A stretch of DNA of 64,000 bases, taken from NCBI RefSeq assembly GCF_901933205.1, contig NC_044590.1, forward strand, positions 11,497,501 through 11,561,500, in the 5' to 3' direction. The position numbers were made by a program, and so were the translations under genes. The notes under the pieces were generated by a model, which saw only the letters and a program-made list of their open reading frames with translations, was not told the origin of the DNA and searched no databases. Numbering within the stretch: position 1 is the stretch's first letter; every line of letters starts with the position of its first letter. The DNA is from Camarhynchus parvulus. Taxonomy: Eukaryota; Chordata; Aves; Passeriformes; Thraupidae. Shown piece after piece: positions 20,456 to 33,700 of this stretch.

Positions 20456-23400
20456 AAGGAGAGGTGTTGCAGTGCTTGGAGCATCCCTTGCCATGGCAGA
20501 CCAGTGAACAGAGGTGGCCATCAGATACAAAAACCTTTTCGTGCACCACTTGCAGCATTTTAAGACTGGACTTGATAAGGCTGCTGAGAGCTCCCTGTTT
20601 CAGATAAGTGTCATGTGAATAAATCTGTCTTTGCAGCTTCCTAAACAATCACATAAAGTGCCTTTGCCTCGGTAAGTGCTTGTAAAGCAATCAAGCACTG
20701 ATATGATAACCAAATGTTTCTCTAATAGTAATTATGATTCTTTGAAAAAACGCTCCTCTAACACTAATTTATTTTCTACTTGAAAGCCAATCTTGCTGGT
20801 TATTAGATATTCTCCTTCCTATCACAATCAGTAAATTATTAAAGAGCTGACCAGGCTTTGTTTTAAAATTATTCTCTTATGAAGCTCCCTGATATATTTA
20901 CCCTGAATACTGAATGATTTTGAGGCCTCTAAGGACCCATGAATGATTTCTATTTACTACCTTTAGCAAAAAGCCTGTGTAATTAGCAGCAGGAATTTCA
21001 CTTGAATCACAGCTACTGATGATATTTCCAGCTCACTTACACAGAGTCTCTTGAAAAAAAAATAAAAAAACCCAACAACACAAAGCTCTACGCTTTTGAT
21101 GGGAGAAAGCATTTTAGCCTGGGAAGTTACTAAGTGGCTGTGCACTCAAAGCTGTGTGAAGAATCAGTCCCCTACTGGGAACCTGGCAAGGCTCTCAGTG
21201 CCCAGACCATCAGCTTTACCACCTAATAGAAAACAGCATTTGAGAGAGTTCTCTGAAAGCAGAGAGCTCACCTCATTTCCAGCCCTCCTGCTATGGCAAG
21301 GCGTGGATCTCACACTCCCACTCAAACCAAGTGCACAAACTCTCCTGATTATCTACATGACATGTAGGCACACCTAAACTTTTTAAAACTTCTTTTTCAG
21401 CTGCCATCTTTTTATCTTTTTATCTTCAAGTACCTTATGCTAACTGTGCTGAGCAGAGCAGCATCATTATCTTCATTTGACAGACAGGAAAACAAGGGTC
21501 AAGTGCTGCCAACACACTGAAGAGGTGCAGAGCAGAACCAGTTTTAGTTCTAAAACATGTAATTAATGCCCTGTTAGCAGTATCCTTATGGCTCACAGCA
21601 GTCAAACAAAACCCAAGGATGGGAAACTTAGTGAATAATCAGAGCTTCCTTTCAAAAGCCCAGTTTTTAGTAAAAATAGATGGAAAGGTTTCAAGAATTT
21701 GTTTAAACCAGCTTCAGACAGACTTCCCAGGTGCTTGATTCACTGGCTACAGCAATGGGTTTGTGCAGCACTCCTGCCACCTCCCAAGAGCTGCTTATTC
21801 CAGAGCTGGAGGCCCATCCTGGCTTCAAACGCCCCAGACTGCAGTGCCAAAACTGGCTTTCCATGAGCCCTGAGCAAGAATTGCATCAAACCAGCTGATC
21901 CAGGTTTATCTGCTGAAATAGCCATGCCCAGCTGAAATACCTCACCAAACAAAATCCATTAAAACCCCCAGAACCAGAGGCACATAAAGGAGCTAAATGG
22001 AGGCAAGAACTCCACAAATACATATAGAAAGCAGTGTTTGCACAAAGATTTGAGAATGCATTCAGTGTTTGTGGCACTTTTTCTGTTCTTGCAAGCAACC
22101 AAAGGTTATGCTGCTGTTTGAAACCACCCAGTTCTGAGCCCAGGAAGCTGACACAGGATTGGCATCGTCTTGGGTGGATGCAGGACTGAATTCAGACTGG
22201 GCACCTAGACAGGAAACAGCATCCTTAGCTAAGATTTCACCTCACCTTTAACTAAAAAAGAACCAGCCTACCACCAAATCCCCAGCCAGCCCTCACGCAT
22301 TAAAAAAAAAAAAAATCAACATAAGACACCATTTTACTAAAATCAAGATCATAAAAACTCACCCCAAAAAACCCCACAAACCCAGTCTACTCTACACCAT
22401 ACCAACAAAACCCACCTTGATATGCATTAATTCTCAAACCATAGTTTAGATTTTTATAGGGTTGGGGAATTTAGAGGTGCTTTTTGTTGTTTTAAAATCA
22501 AAACAGCATATATCCAATTCCTCTTGGTATAGGACCACCAAAGTCTGCTTCACCACAAGTGAAAAAGATTGGTCCAAAAATTCTCAGGCTGAGAATTCTA
22601 GTTCAATACTCAATGTTTTTGTAGCTGCAGTAATTGCTTTCTGCTAGGGCCAGAAATAAACCTGTTCAGTCTGCAGTAAAAGCAATATCTTAACAAGTGA
22701 AATTGTAAAAGCACAACTTCCAAATTCTGTGTAATCAGGGAAACCTCACATGGGAAGGGTTTACTAATTGCAAGACAAGTGGTTTCCAGTCAGGAAGTGT
22801 TTCACCTCACCCTCATTGCTTGGGCCAGGACTGGATTTCCCCTCCTTCAGCCCTCTAAGCAGAGCTGCCCGGGGGAAATGGGGTTAAAAAATGAAATGTA
22901 GGTTATGTAGTCCAGCACTTTCATGTGCATGACACCCCCATTACACTCTCTCACAGCCTTCCCCAAGCCCTGGTTAATACTATTGAAGTGTCCCTTACAT
23001 GACAGGTGAACTATTTTTAGCTTTAAAGCTTAGGCAAAGCAAAGATTAAATTTCACTGCCCATGTCATACAGCAACGACACAGCTCATACAAGGCAGAAG
23101 TCTTCAGCTCTGCTTCCCTCTGCAGATAAACAGAAAAGATTTCCTCTGAACTTGAGGGCACAACCATAGCAAAGTTTGTAAAAATCCAGTTCACTCAGCA
23201 AGAACATCAAATTAAGCACTGCCAGTGATCACAAGATGGTGCAACCTGAGCTCTCTGCAATATTTACCATCTTCCCCCCTCCAAATCCTAAATAACCATG
23301 TCCCTGAAAATAAGAAATACACAGCATCAGGCCTAGAACAAGTCCAGTTCTGTCTGGCACACATTTTGTGCTCCATGGTGTTGGGTGTTACACAATTCCA

Positions 23401-25492
23401 CTTCAGCACCAAAACCCAACAATTTCTAGAAGTGGATTGTTACAATTTTTTTAGAAATACCAAAGGCAGTTTCTCTTACAAAGTCAAGAGCACTTACACA
23501 TATATTCATGACACTTAGAAAAAAAGAAGTCAGGCTGGGAGTTTAAAGAGACTCCAAGGTAGCATTAAGCTTCCAATAAATCCCAGTGAATTTAAAATTA
23601 ATTCCCTTAGGTGGCACTAGAAAAAAAAAATTAAAAGTTGATTTGCTCTAAAATAAGCATCAGATTTCATTGGCTGAATCACAGGTGGCTCACATGCAAT
23701 AGGTCAGTCCCAGAGCTGCTCCAATGCTCAGCTATCTGAGGAGGTTCATCCTTATCACCTCTGATGGGCTTAACAAGGAGCCAACACTCCCCACAGCAGG
23801 AGATGGGAAATTCAGATTATTACAAACTAATAGAGGACAGTTAATGGACACAAGACTGTAAAATAGAGAATAACTGATGGAACAATCAAAAGGCACCAGA
23901 GAAAACCCACAGCAGAAGGGCAAAGTATGACAAAGAGGTGTTGTTTTAAAGTGTAATGAGATTTTTATCATTGGCATGGGCCCATTGCTGCAGAAGAAGG
24001 GCAAAATTATTAATAATGACAGAAAAGTTCAATAAATATTTTTGCATTTGCATTTTGAGTGAAGGAGGAGGATATACTTGTATCACTTGAGAAAGACAAA
24101 GTACTTCATGCTGCAGCTGCAATCAAGAGCAGCTCAAAGGATAACAACAGGAACTCGCTGAAAGCACCCTGGGACATGGTTGACATGCTGGTGCTAATTT
24201 TAATACATCTCTGAAGATTGATAATATCATACCAATATCCATGGAAGGCAAGGGAAGTGACTCAGCTGCACAAAAACTGGTTTGCTCTGGGCTAAATCTT
24301 AGGCAAAAAAAAAAGGAAAAAATGCGTCCAGCTTTGTGACTGAGAGAAAATTAAGGGGCAGGAGTTTCTAGAAGGTTGGGTTGGTATCCCTTCATCAAGC
24401 TGACCTTGGCAGATGCGAGGCTTTGAGGGCTTTAAGGTGTTTGATTTAATAATGCACACAATTCCCTAATAGATACTGTAAGCTATAAGGAAATGAAAGC
24501 AGAGTAAGGAATAGGGAGTTGATTGCTCCACAGTGGTTGTCAGGAGCTGTGATCTGAGTTTTGTCATGAGCTCTCCAGCAAGGAGCAGTTCAGTGTATCA
24601 GATATCACTGTGATTATCAGCAGCTGGGGTGAAGCTCAACCCCTCCAGCACAAGGGTTTGGTGAACTGGGAGATGCTGATCAGGAAGGTCTGTCCCACCC
24701 AGGAGCCTGGAGGGCTTCACAGGGACACATCCACTCCCACAACTGGGATTTCAGTGCAATTCCAGGCGGGGCTGCTCTAGAAAGGGCAGGACTATTTGTG
24801 GATTGGGAAATTTTGGTAAGTGGAGAAGTCAAGGGAGATTAATGGTTCATACTCTCAGTAACAATACCAATAATGAAGCACAAAACCAGTAATAAAGCAC
24901 TAATGACCTGTGCAATTTTAAGGATTTCCTGGATTTATGAGACAGGAACAGCAGCTCTTCCCACCACTGCACATGACAGATACTGGTACCTTTAAAACCA
25001 ATGTTCACATTCACTGACAATATTGGAAAAACACAGTGAAAAAGTCAAGATGCTGTGGAAAGCAGAAGAATATTTGTTTTAGGGCCAGAAAGTGTCTTAT
25101 AACAGAGAGTAGGCAAAAGATCACTCTGGTTATTTTATCAAAAAGATTGAAAGAGACTTGATTACAAGCGTGTCCTTGGGGAAAAGATACCAGCTCCTAA
25201 AGAGCTTCTTAATGTAATAGAGAGCAGCATAACAAGGAGCAATGTCTGCAAGGCTAAACCAGACAAGCTGAAAAACTTGGCAAGTTTTCTCCTCTGCCCA
25301 ACCACAATGAGGGGAAAAAAAAAATGAAGCAAACCACAAAACCCCTGCAACATTATTTCTATTACAACCACCCTTAATAAAAAAGTTACACCACTTGAAG
25401 CAGTGAAATAATCACTGGGGATGCTGAAGACCAAACTCACATGGCTGAGCTCTTGAATATGGCATATTGCTGAATTTGTAAAGATACCTGTC
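20456..25492. other. Unassigned intergenic sequence (~5 kb)
   Basis: No exon, LTR or CR1 tail was recognised. It contains short A-runs (21053-21070, 22301-22316, 23617-23630, 25312-25325). Open frames are all below 100 codons with no coding character. Old diverged repeats could be present unseen. Confidence 0.3.
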
Positions 25493-25887
25493 TGTGGTGT
25501 TTTCTGAGACCCCTGTCAAGGGGAGGAAATGATCACTCTGACTCCATGTTCTTAGAAGGCTAATTTATTATTTTATGATCTAGATTATATTAAAAAAATT
25601 ATACTAAACTATACTAAAGAATAGAGCGATGATACAGACATAAGGCTAAAAGATACTAGTGAAAACTCGTGACTCCTTCCAGAGTCCCAACATAGCTGGA
25701 CTGTGGTTGGTCATTAAGTCAAAACAATTCACTTGGTGGACAAACAATCTCCAACCACATCCCAAAGCAGCAAAACACAAGAGAAGCAAATGAGATAATA
25801 TTGTTTTCCTTTTTCTGAGAGGCTTCTCAGCTTCCCAGGAGAAAAACCCTAGGCAAGGGGATTTTTCCAAATAATATGACAGTGACA
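25493..25887 (-). mobile_element. Solo LTR, seven-copy family (copy C)
   Basis: It starts TGTGGTGTTT, ends GTGACA on the plus strand, and is flanked by a perfect 6-bp duplication cctgtc (25487-25492 and 25888-25893). It contains 'tgactccatgttcttagaag', 'gcaaatgagataat' and 'agcttcccaggagaaaaacc'. Minus orientation. It is shorter than copies A and D and belongs with E and F to a sub-group ending GTGACA. Confidence 0.9.
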
Positions 25888-26137
25888 CCTGTCTACTGAA
25901 ACAGTGCCACAAAAATGACAGCACAGGGCATGTCACCTTAATTAACACAAATAATTTCCAGATAAGCTTCTCTTAAGAAGCTAAACAGAATCTTTTAATT
26001 CTGTATATGAGTTTATTGTCTTCTCTGCCAGTTTGTAAACACACACTTCTTTGTCTTCCCTTGCTAAGCATGCAGCTTTTTCAGAGGCAAAACCAAAAGG
26101 AGCCCATGACATTTCTACACCTTTCTGAAGGTGTATA

Positions 26138-26553
26138 TATTGTATTTGTGTTGCCCCAGATGAAGGCAGGAATGATGAATCTGACTCCATGTTCTCAGAA
26201 GGCTCATTTATTACTTTATGATACTATAATATATTAAAGAATACTATACTACACTAAAGAATACAGAAAGGATACTTACTGAATGCTAAAAAGATAAGAA
26301 TGAAAACTGGTGACTGTCCCCAGAGTCCTGACACAGCTTGGCCCTGATTGGCCAAAGAGTGAAAACAACTCACAGCAGAATGCAATGGAACAATCACCTG
26401 TGGGTAAACAATCTCCAAACACATTGCACACGTGAGCACAACACAGGAGAAGCAAATGAGATAAGAATTGTTTTCCTTTTCTCTGAGTCCTCTCAGCTTC
26501 CCAGGAGAAAAACCCTGGGTGAAGGGATTTTTCCAGTGAATGTGAATGCCACA
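26138..26553 (-). mobile_element. Solo LTR, seven-copy family (copy D)
   Basis: Nearly the same as copy A in sequence ('cacagcagaatgcaatggaa', 'acaatcacctgtgggtaaac', ending GTGAATGCCACA). The left end near 26138 reads TATTGTATTTGTGTTGCCCC. No target duplication could be read: the flanks are tgtata and aacatt. The left border is therefore approximate, or the insertion was rearranged. Confidence 0.85.
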
Positions 26554-26648
26554 AACATTTTATACAGCTAATACCAGCCCAGTAGGAAGGCTCCCCAGAA
26601 GTAGAAGGTGCTAAAAACCAATCAGAACATAAAAACTCACTCGTCAGC

Positions 26649-27259
26649 TGTGAAAAATGCATATTTTATGATTGGCTGTTCACAGACATTAAAATGAATA
26701 TTATATGTGTTATGTTGGAAAGTTATGCTGTATTAATTTTCTTAATTAGTGGGTTAAATATAGTTTTAGGTTATAACATAATGTTAAAATAGAAACTATG
26801 CTATGTAGGATACTTTTTTAAAGAAAGGACTCGCACTGAGATAGCAGCCACAGGACACCTGAATCTTTCAGAGAAAGAGAATTTATTGCTCCATTATCAG
26901 AAGAAACGAACTTCTTCCTGCCTTGCTCAGCCATGAAGACACAGTTAGGATTCAGAGGAAGAAGCTGACACTGACCAGACAGAATCCTGTGTTTGAATGG
27001 AATTTATGCATCATGTATGAGGTGTATGAATATGCAACAGGCTGTTGCATGTAAAGGTTAATCCTCTGTTAACGTGGGTTCTTTTTCGGGCTTATTTTCC
27101 CCAGAAAGAGGTACCCGGACTGTCCATAACTCTTTATTTTTATTGTCCTAATCCAAATTGTCCAAATTTTTATTACTCTAACTATATTACTATTTTATAA
27201 CCATTTTATTTCTATTAAATTTTTAACATTTCAAAAACAAGTGATTGGCATTTCTCACA
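26649..27259. mobile_element. Solo LTR, 611 bp, inverted partner of 28718-29333
   Basis: It starts TGTGAAAAATGCATATTTTA and ends TTGGCATTTCTCACA, with a perfect 5-bp target duplication tcagc (26644-26648 and 27260-27264). The reverse complement matches 28718-29333 along its whole length. AATAAA-like motifs lie on the minus strand (e.g. near 26885 and 27140), suggesting that the element's sense strand is minus. The 5-bp duplication separates it from the 6-bp families. Confidence 0.9.
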
Positions 27260-28717
27260 TCAGCGCTTACCTGGCTCACTGCAGAGCCTGCTCAGCTCTG
27301 CTTTCCCTCACCCAGCTCAGCTTTCTGGGAGCTGAGATCTGCCCTGGAGGCTTCAGCTGAGCCCATGGAGCAGATGTTAACTCACTTAGGTCTGTTACAC
27401 CTTCCAGGCAGGTCTTGTTTTATTTTACAGGGTATTTTGAGTCTTTCACAGCATCTTTCATCTGAAAGACTCAAGATAAATTGCAATGAATAAGCACAGA
27501 GAGAGCTATTCACGTACCTTTGTTCTCCAAATTCCCCCTATTCAAACCGGGACTGAGGAAAGAAATTGCAATTCTAGGAACACATTTTGGTAGGATACAA
27601 GCTCCTCTCACCAGAGCTGAGCCTTGATCAATCATTCCTTCCTCTCTCTCCGCCTTAGCTGGGATGCTGCACAAACCAAGTTCCAGGTAAGGGCAAGTCA
27701 TTAATGTCAGTGAGACCCTGCAGTTTGTACTGCTGAAGAAAGTTCACAGAATGCCAGCACTGACCTGCAAAGACTTTATTTATTCCTTAAGACTCTAAAA
27801 ACAGCATGAAAGCACCTGAGCCTGCACCTGTAAGGCCCCTGCTTTCAACAGAGCTGGAGTCACCAGTGAGGAACAATTTGGTTTCCAGCTGCTTTGTAGA
27901 GCTCTCCAGATCCACAGAGTATTTCAGATGCATCTCTAACACACAGTTTAACATGCCTGCTGTCACAGGCACTGCTACTGCAAGAGGTTACAGGATATAC
28001 AAGTTAAAATAACTGGCAAATTAGTGACAAATATGAGAACTGTCCCTGTGGCAGCTCAGACACTTAGATGTGAATATAGTACACTTCAGTGCACAGGCAA
28101 GAAAAAAAAAAGAGTATTTCTGAATTCTTTTTAGAACCCCATAAAAATCCACTGCTCTTTCTACAGCTACTCACCTCACCAGGAGTACAAAAAGTTCCAC
28201 TTTCCATTAGCCATTTAAGCCATCCAAATTAACAGTAATTGACTTAGAAAAGCCAATTTACATTTCCAATTGCTCTAGGAAGCAAATTTACACCTGGTCA
28301 GTACTTGAGTGATCCCATTTCCTCTGAAAAATTTGCATTTCAGACACACTCACCACTCCCTGCACCCAGAGCTAGGGTGCTGTGAATGAAAGCTCTCATT
28401 CCAAACCTTCTTGTAGCCAGAGCTGTGCCTGAGCTCAGCAAGTTGAGAGACACTCCTTTAAAACCCCTTATCTTGCCCTGAAACTTGAAAGATGTTCAGT
28501 AAACTGTTGAATTAGAGGAGGATGAGACCGGCAATTATTCTGGGATAAATCCCAGCCACCCTAACTGGTGCTGACTCCCTGAGCTCCCACTTGAGCCGAG
28601 TTTAACCTGATTGAACCCAGTGATGGATTTACACAGTCCCACCAGCCAGGGCAAGCAGGGATCCTTCCAGAGCCAGCTGCTCCTTCTGGAAAACAATCTG
28701 CTTCTCCCAGGTCACCC
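27260..28717. other. Unassigned spacer between two inverted LTRs
   Basis: About 1.46 kb with no recognised retroviral internal sequence, no CR1 and no exon. Because each flanking LTR has its own target-site sequence, this is host DNA and not the body of a provirus. Confidence 0.5.
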
Positions 28718-29333
28718 TGTGAAAAACGCCAATCACTTGTTTTCAAAATTTTAAAAGTTTAATAGTAATAAAAATGGTTATAAAAATAGTAATACAACCA
28801 GAGTAATAATAATTTGGACAATCAGGATTTAAGACAATATGAGACAATAAAGACAAAGAGTTACGGACGTCCGGGTACCTTTTTCCAGGCAGCGCGGGCC
28901 CAGGAAAAAGGACACACCTCTAACAAAAGGAGTAATCTTTAAGAGCAATAGCCTGTTGCATATTCATACACTTCATACATGATGCATAAATTCTTATTCA
29001 AACACAGGATTTTTGTCTGGTCAGTGTCAACTTCTCCTTTCTAACACCCATGGTGCCTTCGAGGCGGGAAGCAGTTTGTTTCTTCTGATAGGAAAGCAAT
29101 ACATTCTTCTCTTCTGAAAGATTTAGGTGTCCTGTAGCTGTTATCTCGCTGTGAGTCCTCTCTTTTAAACAAAGCATCTTATATAGCATAGTTTCTATTT
29201 TAGCAATTTTTTATAACCTAAAACTATACAGTACTTAAGAGAATTAATACAGCATTACTTGCTAACACAACACATATAATATTCATTTTAATATTTGCAA
29301 AAAGCCAATCATAAAATACATGCATTTCTCACA
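28718..29333. mobile_element. Solo LTR, 616 bp, inverted partner of 26649-27259
   Basis: It starts TGTGAAAAACGCCAATCACT and ends TGCATTTCTCACA. The flanks share accc (28714-28717 and 29334-29337); a 5-bp acccc duplication with one C lost on the left is likely. It carries AATAAA motifs on the plus strand (near 28770 and 28845), so its sense strand is probably plus, opposite to the partner. No coding sequence. Confidence 0.88.
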
Positions 29334-31140
29334 ACCCCTATGCCAGCAAAAAAACAGCCAGCAAGTACAGGATTCAGGGGGTACAACAGTAAAATGGGAA
29401 TGCTGGGTGAATCCAGGGAGAAAAAACTCTCTGGGGAATGTGGGCAAGATTCTAGGCTCCACCAGAGCTGCTGTATCTTTAATTATTCTCCCCACATAAA
29501 AAGCAGCGAGATAAGTCATCAGTTAAACTGGCAGAGCTCATAAAAAGCAAAAGTACATTAAAATATAAATTATAAGGACAATGAAAATATACCGTGCATG
29601 GTGCACGGAATCATTCAGCATCCTTAAAAAAAATCATCTAAATAAGCATCAGGAACACTGAAGACTTACAATTCAATGTAATCCATAGAGACATTAAGTT
29701 GGTTGTGCTTACAGTCTGTGAAGAAAGCAGTTAAGATTCCCAGGCTCTCATCCAGCATAAACACTGCTGCCCCATAGACTTATTTTTGCCTGGAAAAAAA
29801 AATCTATAGTTTCTTTCCTTACCAATAAAGGAAGCATAAAAGAAAATGGTCAAACAGTTAATCTATTAAAGAGGCATCTAAATACTTGAAAGAGATAAAT
29901 CTGACAAGTATGAGGATTTTTTTTAAATGGTTAGAGGGAAATAAAGCTCGGTTTGAGGAAAAAAAAAGTCATTAGGAAGTGTTGATATTTTAAGACATTC
30001 GATTTATGCAAGAAAATTAAAAGGGAAAACTGAAGGCTGCCTTAAAGCAACAAAGGAGGAAGCGTGCAGCAGGCTGTCACTGAGACTTTCAAGTCCCTTT
30101 TATCCCAGATGCAGCACTCACTGACATGGCCAAGCAGCTGCTGCTGTGGGATGGGGTGGAGGCATCATCCCCCACAAATGCAAAGGGCACAAACACACAG
30201 CAGGACAGCCACCCCATATTCTGCCATTAATTATGTCATTAATAAAGCTGATCTCCCAATGATGCCAGGATATTGTGACCCGGTGCACATATATAGATAC
30301 GCACCTATAAAATTCAGAGTTCAACTCCACACATGTTAGAGACAGAACAAAAACTTGTAGCAGCTCCTTGATGAAGGGTATTGTGTCCCGCACACTTGGT
30401 TCAGTTGTGCTAATAGGGAACAGAGCTCTGTGCAAGCTGCCCATGGTGCCCTGGCTTCAGGCTAAATTCCACTTGCAATGGCATTTGCAGTACTAAAGCA
30501 CTAAAAGGGTACTTACATCTCCTGCTTTCATTTTTGCCTTGCCTTATTTCAGAAGGCACAGAGGAGAATAATCCAGCGGCACAGTGCAGCCTGCATTAGT
30601 CAGGGTCTGGGCAATTAGCATCTTTAATAAAAACTGCTCCAGGATAAGGTAAATTTATAAAAAATAAATTTAAATTATCTAATTTTGATATGCTGGGGAT
30701 TCAAAGCAAAGCTTCCTGCTGTCTTCAAAGCATCACTGAATGTCAGTAAAAAGAGAAAAGTATCACTCTGGCTCTTTCTACAACATTCATTTATTACCAC
30801 CCATTCACTCATAAATGTCAATGTTGTTTCACCATCCCATTCCTCCTCATCCCCTTTGCCTCTTCACTCAAAAAAAAAAAAAATTATGGCCTTTTCTAAT
30901 GAACCTGGTGTGATTTTTCTACTGCTGGAGACTTAAATAAGGCAGAGTCCTGTAACATCCTGCAATGCAAAGGAAAAGCACACACCAGTGTGCATGCATA
31001 CATTATAGAAAACAGGCTATGTGTAATACAGAAGTCTTTATGAGGCTTAGATTTATTCCTATTACAGCATAAAAACAAAAAATTGCGTTGTGGTTCTAAC
31101 AGATAGCACCACTTACACCTGGAAATGTAAATCCCACCCC
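29334..31140. other. Unassigned intergenic sequence
   Basis: No gene recognised. A-runs at 29793-29802 and 30870-30883. The part 30220-30320 is low in repeats and includes paired homeodomain-like cores (ATTAATTA), but nothing more can be said. Confidence 0.3.
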
Positions 31141-31537
31141 TGTGGTATTTACTGGGGTCCTCAGGGTGAAGGAGGAATTGAGAATCTGACTCCATGATCT
31201 TAGAAGGCTGATTTATATTTTATCATCTATATTATATCGAAGAATGCTATACTAAGACCATACTAAAGAATAGAGAAAGTTTACAGGAATGATAATGAAA
31301 GCTCGTAACTGACTTCTCAGAGTCCAACACAGCTGATGGTGATTGGTCATTAATTAAAAACAATTCACATGAAACCAATCAAACATTCACCTGTTGGTAA
31401 ACAATCTCCAAGCACATTCCAAAGCAGCAAAACAGGCAGAAGCAAATGAGATAATATTGTTTTTTCCCTGAGGTTTCTCATCTTCCCAGGAGAAGAAATC
31501 CTGGCAAAGGGATTTTTCAGAAAATATGAATGTGACC
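31141..31537 (-). mobile_element. Solo LTR, seven-copy family (copy E)
   Basis: Starts TGTGGTATTT directly after cacccc (31135-31140) and ends GTGACC (GTGACA expected) before cacctc (31538-31543), a 5-of-6 match for the target duplication. It contains 'gaatctgactccatgatctt', 'ggtaaacaatctccaagcac' and 'cttcccaggagaagaaatcc'. Same orientation as copies A-D and F. Confidence 0.87.
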
Positions 31538-33452
31538 CACCTCCATGGAATGAGCATTTCAGAGCTGCTCAGGGTTCCCCCAGCTGGCAGTGCCACAATG
31601 CTCAAGTCCAGCATCAGAGGAGTGTGGAATGCATTCTGAACTACAGGGCTTGGAAAATTTACTGAGCCCATTCCACCTATTGGATTGTCCTGAAGAGCTC
31701 TGTCAGCCTCTGTCTCATCAGATCAGCCTGACCAGGCAAATTTATACTTTATCCTTTTCTTCTGCTAGCAGAGGAGCGCAAGGAGGGATGGAGAGCAGAC
31801 ACACACACACACACATTTACTCCTGAGCTCCTCTAATCCTACCCACAGCATCAAGAACAAGAAAAACCATAGTAAAAGGATTGTCATAGAAATTGGAGCA
31901 CGTTCCAGCAAAGCATCCCCAGATTCTGGTTCTGAAAAACAATCCTGCTTTCTAGGAAGGGGAGGAAGAAATGAGAATTATGATATATGGTGATAGGGTC
32001 AGGATCACACCTTGCTCATCCCTCCTGCTGTTTAGACAGGTTAATTTTGAAGGAATGGCCTGTGGATTAGCAGTGCTCTTTTGAAACTATGACAAATGGC
32101 ACTAAGATCATTTTTTAATGGCCTAAGAAGTCAGATAATTTATCCATTGGCAAAGGAGAGCAACGGATGGCTTTTAAAGAGTACAGATCTACAGGTTTGG
32201 ATTCCTGAGCACCAGGAGTATCACAGTACCACAGCCAAGCAGCTCCATCCCTCATGCTGGGCACCAGTGAAATCCCAAATCCTCATCCCTGCTGAAGTCA
32301 CAAGGGCCCCACTGAAGGATTCAGGGCCTCTCTGTGCCACTTCCTTCCCCAAAATGCTCAGCTAACTACAAGACAGAATGATTCCGTGAAAAGCAAGCAC
32401 AGGGGGAGGATCACAGGAGGCAAATGATGTTTTCCCAGCTCATCTTAAGTTTTCCTCATACATCAGAAAACTCTGCCAGTGAAGTAGTAGCTGTATTTCA
32501 GCACCCAAGCTGTTCTTTAGCAAGACAGAATGCCTTCAAAAACTCTTTGCATATGCAAAGCTCTGCATCAGCCATTTGCAAACAAGCAATATCTTGGTTT
32601 TTAGACCACCTGTGTGGCTTTTGTGAATGCACACTGACCACCCTGGACTCTGGGTGCCTGTAAACCACAAACCTTGCTCCACTTACAACCAGTGTTTGAG
32701 ATATGGAGGCAGGAGACACCAGGGCTCAAACCTCTGGGAGAAAACACCCATGTGCACACTCAGTTTGGCTGTAAGGACTTCACACAGAGCAGAAAACCCA
32801 ACCAAGGGAAGTTTTCCCAACAAACATTTCTGATAATTGCATACATGGCAGGAGAAGATAAGAAGGGAGCATGAAAGCTGCCTGCAGTTATCAGGGAGGA
32901 TGGAACAGTTTGAAACGCTTCCAGTTATGGAAGTTCTACTGGAAGAACTTTGTCATTTCAATTTTTCTCGTACACTTTATGGTGCTCTACATTTCTGTGA
33001 ATTCTTATCTCTCCAGCCCAATGCCACAGGCTACAGGTCTGGCACACAGCCCAGCTCCCACTTCAGACATCACAGAAGGGAGGGAATGCATCTCCTGTCA
33101 TGGCAGAGCTGAGCACTGCCACTTCCATCCCCAGAACACTCTGCAGGATCTTCTGGCTCACCAAGCAAACGTGAATCTGAGGGGCATCTCCTTCCAGTGC
33201 TGCTGCCACTTCTTCCTCCATCCTCACTGCTGTTTCACTTGTCTGAGGAGCAGGATAGTAGCACAGCAAGTTGCTGGCTGCCAACCACAGAAAAACATCC
33301 GTGCAGCTGACAAAGCCCAGGGTCTGCCTCTTGCTCCTCCAGAATAATCCACTCCTGGCTGGCTGACAGAAGCCAGCAAGAATCCTCCACCACAAACCCA
33401 CATCTCTCCGTGGGATGCAGGTGGTAACTCACACCAAGCTGGCTGTCCTCTT
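31538..33452. other. Unassigned intergenic sequence
   Basis: A (CA)n microsatellite lies at 31798-31815. Several 60-160-codon frames overlap on the two strands at 32400-33430; the longest, 32871-33347 (+), has no recognisable domain and no splice support. Confidence 0.35.
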
Positions 33453-33700
33453 ATTTGCTGCTGGGTCAGATGGACTCATTTTTAAACAGCACCCTTGGTG
33501 GGGCTGTGAGTTCAGTTTTAAACAGCACCCTTGGTGGGGCTGTGAGTTCATTTTTAAACAGCACCCTTGGTGGGGCTGAGAGTTCATTTTTAAACAGCAC
33601 CCTTGGTGGCTATTACCTTGGGGTATATAGCCCTCCTGTTTGCTACTTGGTCAGATGGACTCATTTTTAGATAGCACCCTTGGTGGGGCTGTGAGTTCAG
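33453..33700. repeat. 36-bp minisatellite with duplicated border
   Basis: Copies of 'tttaaacagcacccttggtg' plus 'gggctgtgagttca' start at 33481, 33517, 33553 and 33589, exactly 36 bp apart. A fifth diverged copy lies at about 33665-33700. The border 'tggtcagatggactcattt' (tgggtcag in the first copy) occurs both before the first copy and before the fifth. With 36 being 12 codons, the plus strand stays open and yields repeats of LNSTLGGAVSSF, interpreted as a by-product. Confidence 0.88.

Noticed and set aside
26649..29333. A provirus bounded by two LTRs
   Set aside because: The LTRs are inverted, have different target duplications, and the spacer has no recognisable retroviral coding sequence.
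32871..33347. 158-codon plus-strand frame
   Set aside because: No recognisable domain, an opposing frame of similar length, and no convincing splice borders.
33455..33670. Repeat protein LNSTLGGAVSSF
   Set aside because: By-product of the 36-bp minisatellite, with no start context, splice site or flanking coding sequence.
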